Below, piece after piece: positions 45,738 to 57,400 of a stretch of 64,000 nucleotides of DNA. The position numbers and the translations under genes were made by a program. The stretch is from Sorex araneus. Its lineage: Eukaryota > Chordata > Mammalia > Eulipotyphla > Soricidae. Every line of letters begins with the position of its first letter. The first letter of the stretch is position 1. The notes under the pieces are model-generated. The model saw only the letters and a list, made by a program, of their open reading frames with translations. It was not told the DNA's origin and searched no databases. The stretch is from contig NC_073304.1 of NCBI RefSeq assembly GCF_027595985.1, positions 215,480,500-215,544,499 of the forward strand, given 5' to 3'.

Positions 45738-45922
45738 GACTAAATCTTATCAGACTCACTGATTGATATTGGTCGAACTTATGTACAAATGGGTTATCAA
45801 CACATTTCCATTTAAAATTTACAGTTGATAAAATGGAATTAACAAGTTCAGGTCCTAGAATGGGATTGAAACAGGAATACTACCAGGCTTTCAATTTGGT
45901 AAAGGAAAGAAGCTTACGTGTC

Positions 45923-46005
45923 TCGGATGTAGCTCAGTAGTAGAGCTGCTTGCCTTGTACTTGTGAGGGCTCTGGGTTCAATCCCTGACACCAAAAACAA
46001 AGAAA
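45923..46005 (+). mobile_element. ID-like SINE derived from tRNA-Ala
   Basis: 'GATGTAGCTCAGTAGTAGAG', 'GCTTGCCTTGTACTTGTGAG' and 'GGGTTCAATCCCTGACACC' then A-rich. This is the layout of tRNA-Ala-derived ID-type SINEs and differs from the SOR head. No CCA end or clean cloverleaf 3' half, so not a tRNA gene. Confidence 0.7.
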
Positions 46006-46827
46006 GGCTCTGCCTTACCTTTGGTGGCAGTAGGAAGAATCTTCAGATGGAAGCACCTGGATTTTGGTATGTGGTTAAGGCAGGTTTGATAAAGGAGCTT
46101 AAGAGCTCCAGACAGATCAGTGTAATCTGTACAGCATTTTGGTTTGACAAGCATTGAGGTTTTCTTCAAAAGTTGCTTTTCTAGCCATTAAAATTGCTTA
46201 TCTTTCATATATGGGTGATATTTAATTGATCTCCACCTTGGAAGCTTCCCATTGGAAAAAGAGCTGAATATTAAAAGCAAGTGAAAACTGAAAGGAAATC
46301 ATTGACGTGGGATGAAAAGCTAGTTAGCTTTCTCTGTGTGGAAGCTAACCTAAAGAAGCTATTTTTGTTTTTTTAATTTTAACTTGGAACAATGAGGTAT
46401 CAGAACTGAGTCAAGGCTGAAATATTGTATGTGCTGACAAATGACATTTTTGTTTATGTGAAATAGCCTGTTAAAAATATTCACGATACAGGTTGTCTGT
46501 ATTGTGCCCCCGTCTATTCATTCTATTACCAAAGTGGCTTTTCACCCCACATGGATTTTTAGATTCTAGTTGACTTTGACCTAGCCTGGCCTATTTGTTG
46601 TTTGCATAGCCTTGGGTCAGGCTGGACAAATTTGGAGCCTGGCTGTAGATTAAAGTCCCATAATTTTCAGTTACTGCTTTAGTCTCATAATAGAGAAGTT
46701 TAAGACAACTCAGTTAAACACACCAACTTCTTGATCCTTCACCTTCCCCCAGGTAAATCAGAACTTCCTGATTGAAGTTGCATCTGGAATTAAGTGACAG
46801 AATATGTGCAGCCTGTTACCACTCTGC
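46006..46827. other. Unique intergenic sequence between CBX1 and NFE2L1
   Basis: No repeat or gene recognised over about 800 bp. Confidence 0.5.
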
Positions 46828-46903
46828 AATTTTTTGTTTGGTGGGGGAGGTGCCATCACCAGCTATGCTCAGGGTTGATTCCTGGTTCCTGGCTCTGAAG
46901 TTA
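46828..46903 (-). mobile_element. SOR-type SINE fragment
   Basis: 'AGCTATGCTCAGGGTTGATTC' near a G-rich start; only the tail half is left. Confidence 0.6.
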
Positions 46904-46969
46904 GGATGGAAAAGATGAGCTTTACTACTTCAATTGGCACTATTATGTGCTTATTAAAAAAGATGAGTT

Positions 46970-47154
46970 TCGGGGCTAGAGAGATAGCACAGCAGGTAGG
47001 GCGTTTGTCTTGCTTGCAGCCGACCCAGGTTCGATTCCCAGCATCCCATATGGTCCCCCGGGCACCGCCAGGAGTAATTCCTGAGTGCAAAGCCAGGAGT
47101 AACCCCTGAGCATTGCTGGGTGTGACCCCCAAAAAAAAGCAAAAAAAAAAAAAA
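46970..47154 (+). mobile_element. Young SOR-type SINE
   Basis: Sense copy, B box GGTTCGATTCC. GAGTTTC precedes it and follows the A tail within a similar AAAAAGA.GAGTTTC context. Confidence 0.9.
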
Positions 47155-47184
47155 GAGTTTCAATCTGATTTTTTTATTTGGCCT

Positions 47185-47610
47185 TAGTTTTTTGTTTTGG
47201 GGTTCAGGGGCAACACCTGATAGTGCTTAAGGGACCATATGTGTTACTGGAGTCAGCTGCACACAAGTGCCTTACCTCCTGGATTTTGAAAGCATACATC
47301 TTTAGCAAGTTTCCATACTCATTCCTCTAAAATTTCTCAACTAATTCACAGAGATGTGAACTTTTAGACAACTCCTGAACAAATCAGGTTTTTCATGCTG
47401 ATTCCCGAGTTCCCTGCATGCTGTGTCGGAAAGTAAAGATGAAGGGCAGGTAATAACTGCTGGTAAGATACTTACCTTGCATGCGGCTAACCTGGATCTG
47501 GTTCCCAGCACCCTGTATAATCCCTGATCCCACCAGAAGTGATCCCTGAGCACAGAGCCAAAAGTGAGTGCAGAGCCAGGAGTAACACTGTGACACTCTC
47601 AAAAAAAAGT
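47185..47610. mobile_element. Two SOR-type SINEs
   Basis: Minus 47185-47283 (shortened) and plus 47440-47610. Confidence 0.72.
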
Positions 47611-47844
47611 GAGAAAGGATCACTGTCCTAAGACAAAATGGCAAATCAAAAGTCTGGGTCCCTTGTATTTGCCAGGTGGTTCAGTGATAGGAAGACAAAC
47701 TCAAGAGAATATAATTAAGTGGGGGTGAGAGGAGACCTAGAGAATGGTGGAGGGATGCTTGTGTGTATCAGCATCATATTTCTGAAACTACTATTGTGAA
47801 GTCATGTTCCCTACATTTAGACAAACATGATAAGCATTTAAGTT

Positions 47845-48012
47845 TTTGTTTTATTTTGGTCATACCTGTGGATGCACAGGGGTTACTCCTGGCTCTGCAC
47901 TCAGGAATTACTCCTGGCAGTGCTCAGGGGACCATATGGGATGCCGGGAATCGAACCCGGGTTGGCCACGTGGAAGGCAAACGCCCTACCCGCTGTGCTA
48001 TTGCTCCAGCCC
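47845..48012 (-). mobile_element. Young SOR-type SINE with target-site duplication
   Basis: Antisense near-consensus copy between AAGCATTTAAGTTTTTG and AAGCATCTTAAGTTTTG. Confidence 0.92.
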
Positions 48013-48187
48013 CCAAGCATCTTAAGTTTTGCTAGCAAATAATTTAGTTGTTTTGTACTTGGGTTTAGAAATGACATCCAGAGAAGTAAACACTGGGCTC
48101 CAGAACCTGTTTGGTAGATACCCTCAATAAGGAAGCTAACCTCTTGCTGTCCCTCTTAACCATGTAGTGCCTTAAAACTATATACTT

Positions 48188-49144
48188 AGGGGATGGGGTG
48201 ATAGTACAGTGGGTAGGGCACTTGCCTTGCATGTGGCCAACTGGTGTTTGATTCCCAGCACCACAGATGGTTCCCTGAGCCCCACCAAGAGTTACCCCTG
48301 GACACAGAGCCAGGAGTAAGGCCTGAACACTGCCAGGTATGGTTAAAAAAAAAACTTACATATTTAGTTGGCGCTTTTATCAATTTTGGGTTTTGCACCA
48401 TAGCTCGAAATGCTCAGGCCACTCCTTGTAGAGCTCAGTGGAGTACTGGGGCTCAACCCCAGATTGGCCATGTCCATGACACATTTCCAGCTCTACTGTC
48501 TCTAGCACCTAGTCAGAGCTTTTACAGATGTCGCTCTAGGTCAATACCCACAGAATGAAGGTGTGAGGGCTTTTTTTTTATCCAAGGCATTTGTTCCAGT
48601 TATTTGCCAAACAAAACTGAAGAACAACACAGTTGGTATAGATAGAGGTTTTAAAAGCGAGCTGAGGGCAATCAAAGGCTGGGCTCCCTAGAAAAACTTC
48701 CCAGTTCACTAGCTATTCTACTAGTTGCTACTCTGTTTTTTCCTAGTCAGAGCTGGGTGTCAGCAGACAGAGGTCTCACTTGATACTTCCTAGATCACTA
48801 TTGACCCCCCCCATTCTTTTTTTGTGGGTAACTGAAAAAGGCCTGGCTGCACTGATGAGATCCCTCTAGGGCGGAGGTTAGAACAGTGACCACGATGTAT
48901 GGAAAATTGGTTCGAATGAAACCAACAGTGGAAGTCACACCAGAGCAAGCCTTCCCACCTCAACCAAGCAGGTGTCCCTGAAGTTTAGGACTCAGGTTAA
49001 CACTCATCCTTCAGCACACATTAGGGCCGTGTTTCACTTTCCATTTTAGTTTTTGGACCACCAATGCTCAGGGGTCAGGGGATCAAACCCGGGTTGACCA
49101 TACACAAGGCAAGTGCCCTACCTGCTGTATTATCTCTCTGGCCC
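48188..49144. mobile_element. Three SOR-type SINEs
   Basis: Plus 48188-48354. Minus 48378-48510 and 49038-49144. 48511-49037 is unique sequence. Confidence 0.72.
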
Positions 49145-49453
49145 AAACTTTCCAGTTAGGGGGAGCAGCTCCTTCACAGGCCTTACTCAAGTCCTATCTT
49201 CTTCCTGCCAGAAAAGCCTTGAAGCTTGGAACACCCACTCCTGCCAGCAGCAAAAAGAGGTCAGTCTCCCAGCAGTGCTGACCAACTTGGCCCAAAGCCC
49301 TAGCTAATCAGCATGATCCCATACACTGGACATCTCTGCAGAGGGGACATGGGGGAAGGCGACAGCAAAATGCACTTTCTCAGACCAGGGTGGACAACAC
49401 TAATAAGAGGTAGAGAGCCCTTTTTAGTCTTTAAATCTGTTTTAAGTTGCAAA

Positions 49454-49965
49454 GTGGGCTGGAGATAGTACAGCAGGCAGGGTGCTTGTCTAGCCTATTG
49501 GCCAACCCAGGTTCTATCCCTGGTACCACAAATGGTCCCATGAACACCTCCAGGACTGATTCCTGAGCACATATATGTAGCCAGGAAGAAGTCCTGAGGA
49601 ACACCGCATGTGGTCCAAATAAAGTTACAAAGAAAGACATAAGTCAGAACCCAATTGTACTAAACCAACAGACAAACACATTTCTAAAAGATATTAAAAA
49701 CACTAAAATGAGTTTTGTCAGTTTACTCACAGAATTTGTATTTATCAGCATAAATTTTTGAAACTTTTTGAAATTTTTATCATTTTTTTCCTAAAAGAAC
49801 CTTGGTTGTGGGGCCAGAGAGATAGTACAGAGATAAGGTACTTGCCTTACACAAGGCTGACTCTAGTTCCAGGCCTGCATAGGAGCCCTCTGCTGTCTGG
49901 CACAGGAGTTTAATCTTTACTGAGCAGAACTAGGAGTACAGTGTGGCCCAAAATGCAAACAAAGA
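49454..49965 (+). mobile_element. Two SOR-type SINEs
   Basis: 49454-49625 and 49809-49965. 49966-50558 is unique intergenic sequence with nothing recognised. Confidence 0.72.
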
Positions 49966-50571
49966 TCTTTGGTTTTTATCTAACTTATAGATATCAATTA
50001 ATTCCTAATGGAGAAAGAGCTCTTATTTGAAATAACCCATTCCAACAAGATGGTAGCGCAAAAGCCACTGAAAACCAGAAAAAAAGAGAAACCAATGTTA
50101 TTCTCAGAATTCAGCTTTACCCATCAGAGATTTTAATGCTCGTGACCCAGACTAAGGGATTGGGCTGGTCCAGGTCACACAATGGTACCCAGAAACTCAG
50201 GGTACCATTATGGAGAATCTAGCTTCTGGTCCCTACACTGGTCTTAGGGAACCAGCCAGGTGAGCCTTCATTCCTCTGGCATTTACTGGACACCTACCCT
50301 GAGATGAGCATGTCGCAGAACTAGCATCCACCTACAGGGAAAGCCTTTCACTGGCTGGGTAGTAAAGTAGGGTTGTTTCCTGAGGGAGAAGAGGCTCCAT
50401 TCACCTCATCTGAGGGTTTCCAGCACTGCAAAAACGAAGGCTGTAGCTTCTTGCTGCACTCAAGGCCCTGCAGCGACATTATGTGTGCAGGGTACATACT
50501 AGTCCCATTGCTACCTCAGGTTTTCGCCACTAGGAGCGGGGAATGTAGTCACCACTGCTATGACTACATTC

Positions 50572-50746
50572 CTTTTTTTTTTTTCTTTTTGGGTCACACC
50601 TGGCGATGCACAGGGGTTACTCCTGGCTTACACACTCAGGAATTACTCCTGGTGGTGCTTGGGGACCATATGGGATGCTGGGAATCAAACCCAGGTCGGC
50701 CGAGTGTACGGCAAACGCCCTACCCGCTGTGCTATCGCTCCAGCCC
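50572..50746 (-). mobile_element. Young SOR-type SINE with target-site duplication
   Basis: Antisense copy flanked by TATGACTACATTC at 50559-50571 and 50747-50759. Confidence 0.94.
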
Positions 50747-50832
50747 TATGACTACATTCTAATGCTCTGTATCCTTATGGCCAGCAGGGCCACCAGCAAG
50801 ACAACAGCTATGTGAGACTTAAAATGCAGTTT

Positions 50833-51100
50833 GAGGAGCCTGAGAGCTCAGCAGGCTGAGCACAAGCTTTGCATGCAGGAGGCCAGGATCAGCTACAAGA
50901 TGTCACCCACATACCTTCACCCTGAGCACCACCAGGTGTGACCAAAACACACAAACTCAGTCTCCTGAAAGCCTCCAAGTGTGGCCAAAAAAAAAAACCT
51001 AAATCACCCTGGTAAGATTTCCAGACAGCATAGATCATCTCCTGAGCAGAGCCAGAGGCAAGCCCTGAGCATCACCGTGTGTAGCCCAAAAAACAAAAAA
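50833..51100 (+). mobile_element. Old SOR-type SINE pieces
   Basis: 50833-50957, a tail at 50957-51000, and a tail at 51025-51100. These are the last SINE remnants before the NFE2L1 3' UTR. Confidence 0.65.
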
Positions 51101-51364
51101 TGCAGCTTGTCCCAGGTACCTCCACCTGCCCAACTCCTGACAAAGGGAAAACCTAGATTTGAAGACATTCATCCAGCAAACCCTGCAAAGAGGTTTCAAA
51201 AACCTACTTAGAAGGTTGACATTGTTTAAGCCCATTTCCCACTTTCAATATCGTCTCACCTTCACCTTCCCACATAAGCTCTGCCTTACCCACACAGTGG
51301 CCCTTCCCCTTTAAAGGCTTGCTTCCTCCACTCTACTTAAAATCTAAGTAGGGAAAAATTGCAC

Positions 51365-54300
51365 TTGAGAATGGATCGTCCATTTTATTTTATTTTGTCA
51401 TGTGCTCACAGCATCTCTCTTTTTCTCCTCTCCCTGGCAGGTCACAGAGATAAATTAAAAATAAAATCTATGAGGAAAATAATTTATAAAAGCACTTCCC
51501 AGGCTCATGCCTTCTATCCCTACTGCTGTTAGAATGTCCTCCCCTCCAAGGAAGTGGGGCAGGAGAAGCAGTGTTCCCCCTCCAGCTCACTCTCGCTAGT
51601 CCGGGACAGACTACTCCTGAGCCGGGTGAGGTGGTGGCAGCAGTGGCAGTTAAAAATAAAGACTGCAGTCCTGGAACCTTCTGGCTACCTTGGCATTCCC
51701 CTCTGTCTCCCCCAGGCAGTTCTCCAGGAGCCCTGGCTAAGCTGGGGCTGAGAGCCTGGGGGGTGCGGTGCTCTCAGTCCCTCTTACATACATGCACTTC
51801 TCATTCTCCTACAAAGAAACCCAAAAAAGAAAGCAGACAGAGACCTCAGGACAGAGGAGGAAATCCCAAGTGTTCACACAGTTACACGGAGTCTTTATGG
51901 CAAAGAGAACATTTAGCAGCTTTGAATATTGGGGTATCTCCTTTTACTCAACACAAGCATTCTATACCCTATAAGTGAAACAGGGCTCAAGCCCTAAAAA
52001 AATCAAAGCGCAAGAAACTCTAAGAGGACTAGTTTTTTGTTGCTGGGTTTTGTAGTTTTGTGTTTCCAGTGACAAGCCCAGTTGTTGGTAGGGGGGCCTG
52101 CGGGGTCTCTCCCCAGCGTTGTGCTGAATACTGCCTGGCTTCTCCCTCTCACTTCCCTGCCTTACAGCAGCCCCCAGAAGAGGAAGGCCGTACGGCCCAG
52201 CACTGGGGGCACTGCCAGCTCCAGTGGGCGCGGTGAGGGCTGGGGAAGGGAGGCCTGGATGGGCAGCAGAGAACAGCGTTTGCATGCAGGCTCTGATGGA
52301 GACCTGGGAGCCTCAGCTCAGGGGCACGGGTGCAGAGGGAGGTGGAGGCAGGGCAGTTGGGCGACATGCTCTTGGGGCTGTGGCAACACAGGGCTGCATG
52401 ACCCTTTCCTGTCCACCCGACCCTTTGACGCCCACCCGCCAGCCAGCATCGGGTCCCAGGGGCTCTCCTCTGATGGCAACATTAATACAGAAGAGCTAAG
52501 AGGTCCTTCCATGGGTACCAAAGTGCAGGGAGCAGAAAGTGTCACAAAGCCTTGCCCAATCCCACCTATCCTGTCTGAATACCAACCCTCCCCAGGGTGG
52601 GGAAGTGGGGTTTACTCACTCCGATGACCTAGTCCCACCTTAAAACCTGCCGCCTGGAATCCTGGCCAAAGACAATCTTAATCTGCCCTTCGATTTTCTT
52701 CCCGCTTTGATTTTTTTGGGTTTTATCTTCCTTCCTTACTTCGTTCATTCCTATGTCCATCCATGCAGGAAAGAGCCTTTCTACTTTCCTCTCCTCTCGT
52801 AAGACCCATCTTTCTCCTCTGCTGGCCTCCAGCAATGCCAGTACCACCCCTTCCCTAGAAGGAAAGGGGGAGGGGGAGGACCCTGTCCACCCAGCCTGGC
52901 CATTCTCACCACCCCTAGTGGGGGAAGCTGAGCCAGACAGCGCCTGCGCCTGCCTCTTCCTCTCCACTGACCCGCAGTCATCCCCTCTGAGAAGATCTAT
53001 TGGATAAGAAGGCATTAAAGTCCCCGCTGTAGGTCCAGGTCCAGGCCCAGCCCTTCTCCAGTTTCCATCTTGGTGAGTGTCAACCCCCCTTCCTCCTGGG
53101 CTCACTTTCTCCTGTCCTTTGGCTTCCTCTCCTGCCGCCGGGCCTGCTGGTCAGCCAGGGTGCGGGGAATGAGGAGGACGCTGCCATCCCCGGCGTACTG
53201 GAGTGCATACTGACTGGGGGAGTAGGGACGCCCGTTCTCATCCCGCAGCCTCCCAAACACTTCCTGGTAGAGACTCTGGACCTTTTGCTTCATCTGCCGC
53301 AGGGACCGGAGAAACTCCACCTTCTCCCGCAGCAGCCGGGCTTTATCACGCTGCAGGTCCTCCACATCCCGCTCCAGGTTCAGGATGGTGTCCAGCTTGC
53401 GCTTGCGGCAGTTCTGCGCTGCCATCTTATTCTTGCCCCGGCGCCGGATGTCACGGATGAGGCTGAGCTGGGCCTCACTCAGCTGGTATTTGGACAGCAG
53501 CTCATTAAACTCCTCCACAGGCAGGTTGATGATTTTGTCATTGGTGAAAGGAATCTTCATGGCTCGGGCTCGATGTTCATCCCGGCTCATCTGTTTGTCC
53601 AGAAAGTCGGCCTGCTTCTCCTTGCTGCCTTTCTTGAGGGTACTGGGTGGTGGCAGGTCGGCAGAATCGAGGGCACTGGGCGCCATGTTGTATGTGTGGT
53701 TGTGGCCCACGTGCTCCAGGTAGGGCAGGCAGGAGAGCTGGGACGGATCCTGGTAGCTCATGCGGCAGAACTTAGAATACTCGGGTTGGTAGCCCACAGC
53801 ACCCTCAGCCTCTTCCAGATCCAGGGTCTCAGAGTCAGAACTATAGCCAACAGCACCTTCCTCAGAAAAGGAGGAAGAGGCTGAGGAAGAAGTAGAAGAG
53901 GAAGAGGACGAAGAGGACGAAGAGGAGGAGGAAGAGCTGCCCTCAGAGCTGCTCAGAGAGGAGGGACTATGGCTGGAGTCCAAGGAGAGGCCTGAGTCAG
54001 AATCAAACTCCTCTTCAAGCTGCGAGGCCTGCACAGGGTTAAAGCCTTCTTCAATGGCCAGGTCCATCAGGCTGATCTCATCCAGCATGGCTTCATCTAA
54101 CAGACCCCCCAGTGGGTCAGGCAGCTCAGGGCCTGCTGTGTCATTGGCCGTGCCGTTGAGCTGGGGCGGAAAGAAGAGCCCCGCCAGGTTGGTGGAACCA
54201 AATGTAGAGTTGAGGCTGGTGGAATTGCTGGGGACCAGTGGAAGCAGTGTGGAGCTGCTGGCCACAGGCAGGCTCTCCACCTCGGGACTAAAGAGTGAGA

Positions 54301-54451
54301 AGTCCTGGCTGCAGCCCCCCAGGGATGCCTGATGCAGGCTGACATTCTGATTGATGGGAGTGTTGGGAGCAAGGCTGTAGTTGGTGCTCAGTGGGTCTGC
54401 AGGAGGGGCACTGTACAGGATCTCACTTGTGGATGTGTTCACCTCCATGGC
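51365..54451 (-). CDS. NFE2L1: NFE2L1 last exon (residues 296-744, stop, and 3' UTR)
   Basis: The acceptor is TTTTCCCCTCACAG before 54451 and coding runs to TGA at 53104-53102. It encodes AMEVNTSTSEILYS, the glycosylated NST region, DSGLSLDSSHS, a poly-Ser tract of mixed serine codons, the CNC domain, the basic region and leucine zipper, and the tail ending KPKDRRK. The 3' UTR, about 1.7 kb to two overlapping AATAAA signals at 51384-51394, contains no recognisable SINE, whereas SINE remnants resume just beyond it at about 51.1 kb. The exact cleavage site near 51365 is estimated. Confidence 0.93.
51384..51394 (-). terminator. NFE2L1: NFE2L1 polyadenylation signals (two overlapping AATAAA)
   Basis: The minus strand reads AATAAAATAAAATGG at the end of the repeat-free 3' UTR. 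The distance from the stop codon, about 1.7 kb, fits the human transcript as I recall it. No other AATAAA was noticed on this strand between the stop and this site. Confidence 0.65.
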
Positions 54452-57400
54452 CTGTGAGGGGAAAAGAGCATCACCATTCACTTGGGGCAGACTCCCTCCC
54501 CAGCTGGGGCGGGGGCTCACACCAGCACATACAGAGCACTGACATATGCCAAGAGCTAAAACCAGAGCACACAGCATTAGTTTCTGACCCTGTCTAATCC
54601 ACCAGATCAGGCACTAATGGGCTCCTTCCAACGGACTCCATCCCAGAGCAGGACTGGCCAGACTCCCATATCAAGGAGGGAGAGCAGGAAAACACCTAAC
54701 ACTGTCTCTCCAGCACCATATCAGCACAGGGAAAAGCACACCAGGCCACCCTGCTGTGTCAGAGGGCACATTACTCAATCTCAATCACCTGAGCATTAAA
54801 ATAACGGGGCCCGGGGCTGGAGTGATAGCACAGCAGGTAGGGCGTTTGCCTTGCACGCGGCCGACCCGGGTTCGAATCCCAGCACCCCATATGGTCCCCT
54901 GAGCACCGCCAGGAGTAATTCCTGAGTGCATAAGCCAGGAGTAACCCCTGTGCATTGCTGGGTGTGACCCAAAAAGCAAAAAAACAAAAAAATAATAAAA
55001 TAAAATAAAATAACGGGGCCCAGAGATACAGTTCAGGGATTAAGGTGCTTGTCTTGCACCTGGTCAACCTGAGTTAGATCCTTGGCATTGCATATGGCCA
55101 TGACCAGGAGTGATCTTAGTCACAGCGCCAAGAGTAAACCCTGAGCACCAAAAAGAAGCCAAAAATAATCTTTAAAACAAAGAGGCTAAGCCAGAGAGGT
55201 ACCGCAACAAGCATATGCTTTGCATGTAGGCCTAGCTGAATCCTCTGGTACTGCCTCGGCAACCTCAAAGCAGAGCCAAGAATAGCCCCTTGGCATCAGT
55301 GAACGGCCAACCCCTCTCCCCCAAATAATACAGGGCCAAGAGAGATGATGACAACTATAGTAATGAAGCACTGCAGAAATGGCCCTTTTATTAATGCTAA
55401 CCCTTGGAAGGATCCGGCCGAGTATCTGTCTGAAGGAAAGAAGATGCAGCCAAAGCAGCAGGCCGGCTGGATTTAGTCCACACCCCACCCAGCCCCTCTC
55501 CCTCTCCATCACCCTCTCCCCATCTCCATCCAAGGAGACACCAAGGAGAGATAAGTTACCTCTCAAGGTTCCCACCTTCCTATATGGACCAGACAAACAG
55601 GGATTATTTTTTCTCTTCCAGATCTAGAAAAGCAATGGCTAGTTAAGCCACAAAGCCCCATTCAGACCATCCTACCTGCATTTCCATGATGGACATAAGA
55701 TCTTGCCACTGCTGTTCCAAATCAAATGGCGACTCTGTCCCCGTCAGGAGAGGAGACAAGAGGTTGTTTTGAAGACCCGGGGGCTCACTCTCACGAGGCA
55801 CTGCTTCTGTTATGCTGGAAATGTCTGCTGGAAACTAGGGTAGAAACAGAGAATAAGCTTTAACAAAGAAGAAAATGCCACCAGCTTTCCGCCCAGAGAC
55901 TATTGCAGGATGTTCTGTTCCTTCTTTTCTCTAAATTCACCCCCAACAGCCAGGACAAGACCAGCAGCAAGAGCAGGCCCCATCCACTGGCAAGGTAGGC
56001 GTCCTTCTGGCGTCCTGCTCACCTCAGGATTCTCCCCAAAGGGGCAGGTAGCCTCCAGCACTCTTGCAGGCAAAGGGCTATCTGGTGCTCCCTATAAGCA
56101 CTTGTGGTTACAGCTACTGTAAGTCTGACTGACCAGGGCCCTGACTGTTACGGGCTCTACGGGCAGCTGAAGCAGGACCTGCTTGCCTGCAGACCTGCCC
56201 TCTCCCTCTATTCCTGGGCTACCAGCCCTGAGACCAATTTGAGGGGTGAACAGCAAAAAAGTGAAAGCATCCCAACACAAGCAGGAAGCCTCTAGATATT
56301 TTGCCTCCTTTATGCGGATTGCTAGCCCCTTTTCTTCTGCTGCTTCCCTATTTCCCCTTCCTCAGCCCACCCAGGCCCCTATCAAGATCAGTAAGATTTA
56401 CCCCAAAAGACACAATCTGCCTTTTTTCTCTAAGGAGAAGTTTCTGGAAACAGGAAGTAGTAGTACCTGTGCAGGGAAGCTCTCCCCGGTTTCTCCATCC
56501 ACTAGCAGGTTTCGTGCCAGAGCTTCTGCACCCTCTCCTGGCCAGGTGTCCTCCTGATCTGTGCCATCTCGCAACTCCTTTTCCACATCCTGCTCCTTCT
56601 GACGGTGACTATAATCAAAAATCTCACGCCCAGCTCCTAAATCAATATCCTGTCGCCAAAGGATGTCAATCAGATCTATATCCTGAAAGACAGATCATTA
56701 ACTTTAGCTCTTGGCCTTGGGGCCCATCCTGTCCACTCCCTCAGAGGGTCCTGTAGTCCTATGGGGACCCCCACCCAGCCCTACACTTAAGCTTTTGTAT
56801 CCATATCCCGATACCAGTTTCCCTAGAAAAGGAGCTAGAAAGAAAACACTAGTGTGACTATCACTTAACAAATCGGTAGGCTGGGGCTCTGGACCAGGGC
56901 TACCAAACCAAAATGCCAAGCCACCCTCGCCCCTTCAGAAGGGGGCAGGGAAAGCAGAAGACACTTTCATTTCGGTAATGGGATTCCCTAACTTGCTTTG
57001 GAGGAGGCTGGATATGGCAAGCAAGGGCGAACTGCCATGCAGAATTGCTCTGAGGTGGCCAGGCTTGCATCAGCCTTTGGTGCCATTCATTTGCATAAAG
57101 GGGTGGGCTGGGCTGGAGAGGAAAATCCCTGCATTTGCAACCACCTGATGCAACCAATGACAACCACCAGAACAGCGGTCTTCAGCCCTTCCCAGTCATT
57201 CCCCATCCCCGGTGATGGCAGGAGTAAGGGTTGAACACCCACAACTCTCAAAAGCCCAGGCTCACCTCCTGCTCCATGCCTGCCAGAATCCCCACTCTCA
57301 GCTGATCCTAGTAAGCTGCCCTGATCCCAGGAGAGCCTCAGGCAGTCAGATGATTCTCAGCCGGCACCCCACCCTTGCCAAGACCAGCCCAACCGTGTCC

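Noticed and set aside
45923-46005. Functional tRNA-Ala gene
   Set aside because: The 5' half is tRNA-like, but no intact anticodon arm plus acceptor 3' half can be folded and it ends in an A-rich tail, so it is a SINE.
53285-53884. A 199-codon plus-strand open frame
   Set aside because: It is antisense to the bZIP-coding part of NFE2L1; the minus-strand frame is the real gene.
54452-54577. Upstream extension of the last NFE2L1 exon (MLCALVLALGICQC...)
   Set aside because: This is intron read-through before the CCCCTCACAG acceptor at 54451; homology starts exactly at AMEVN.
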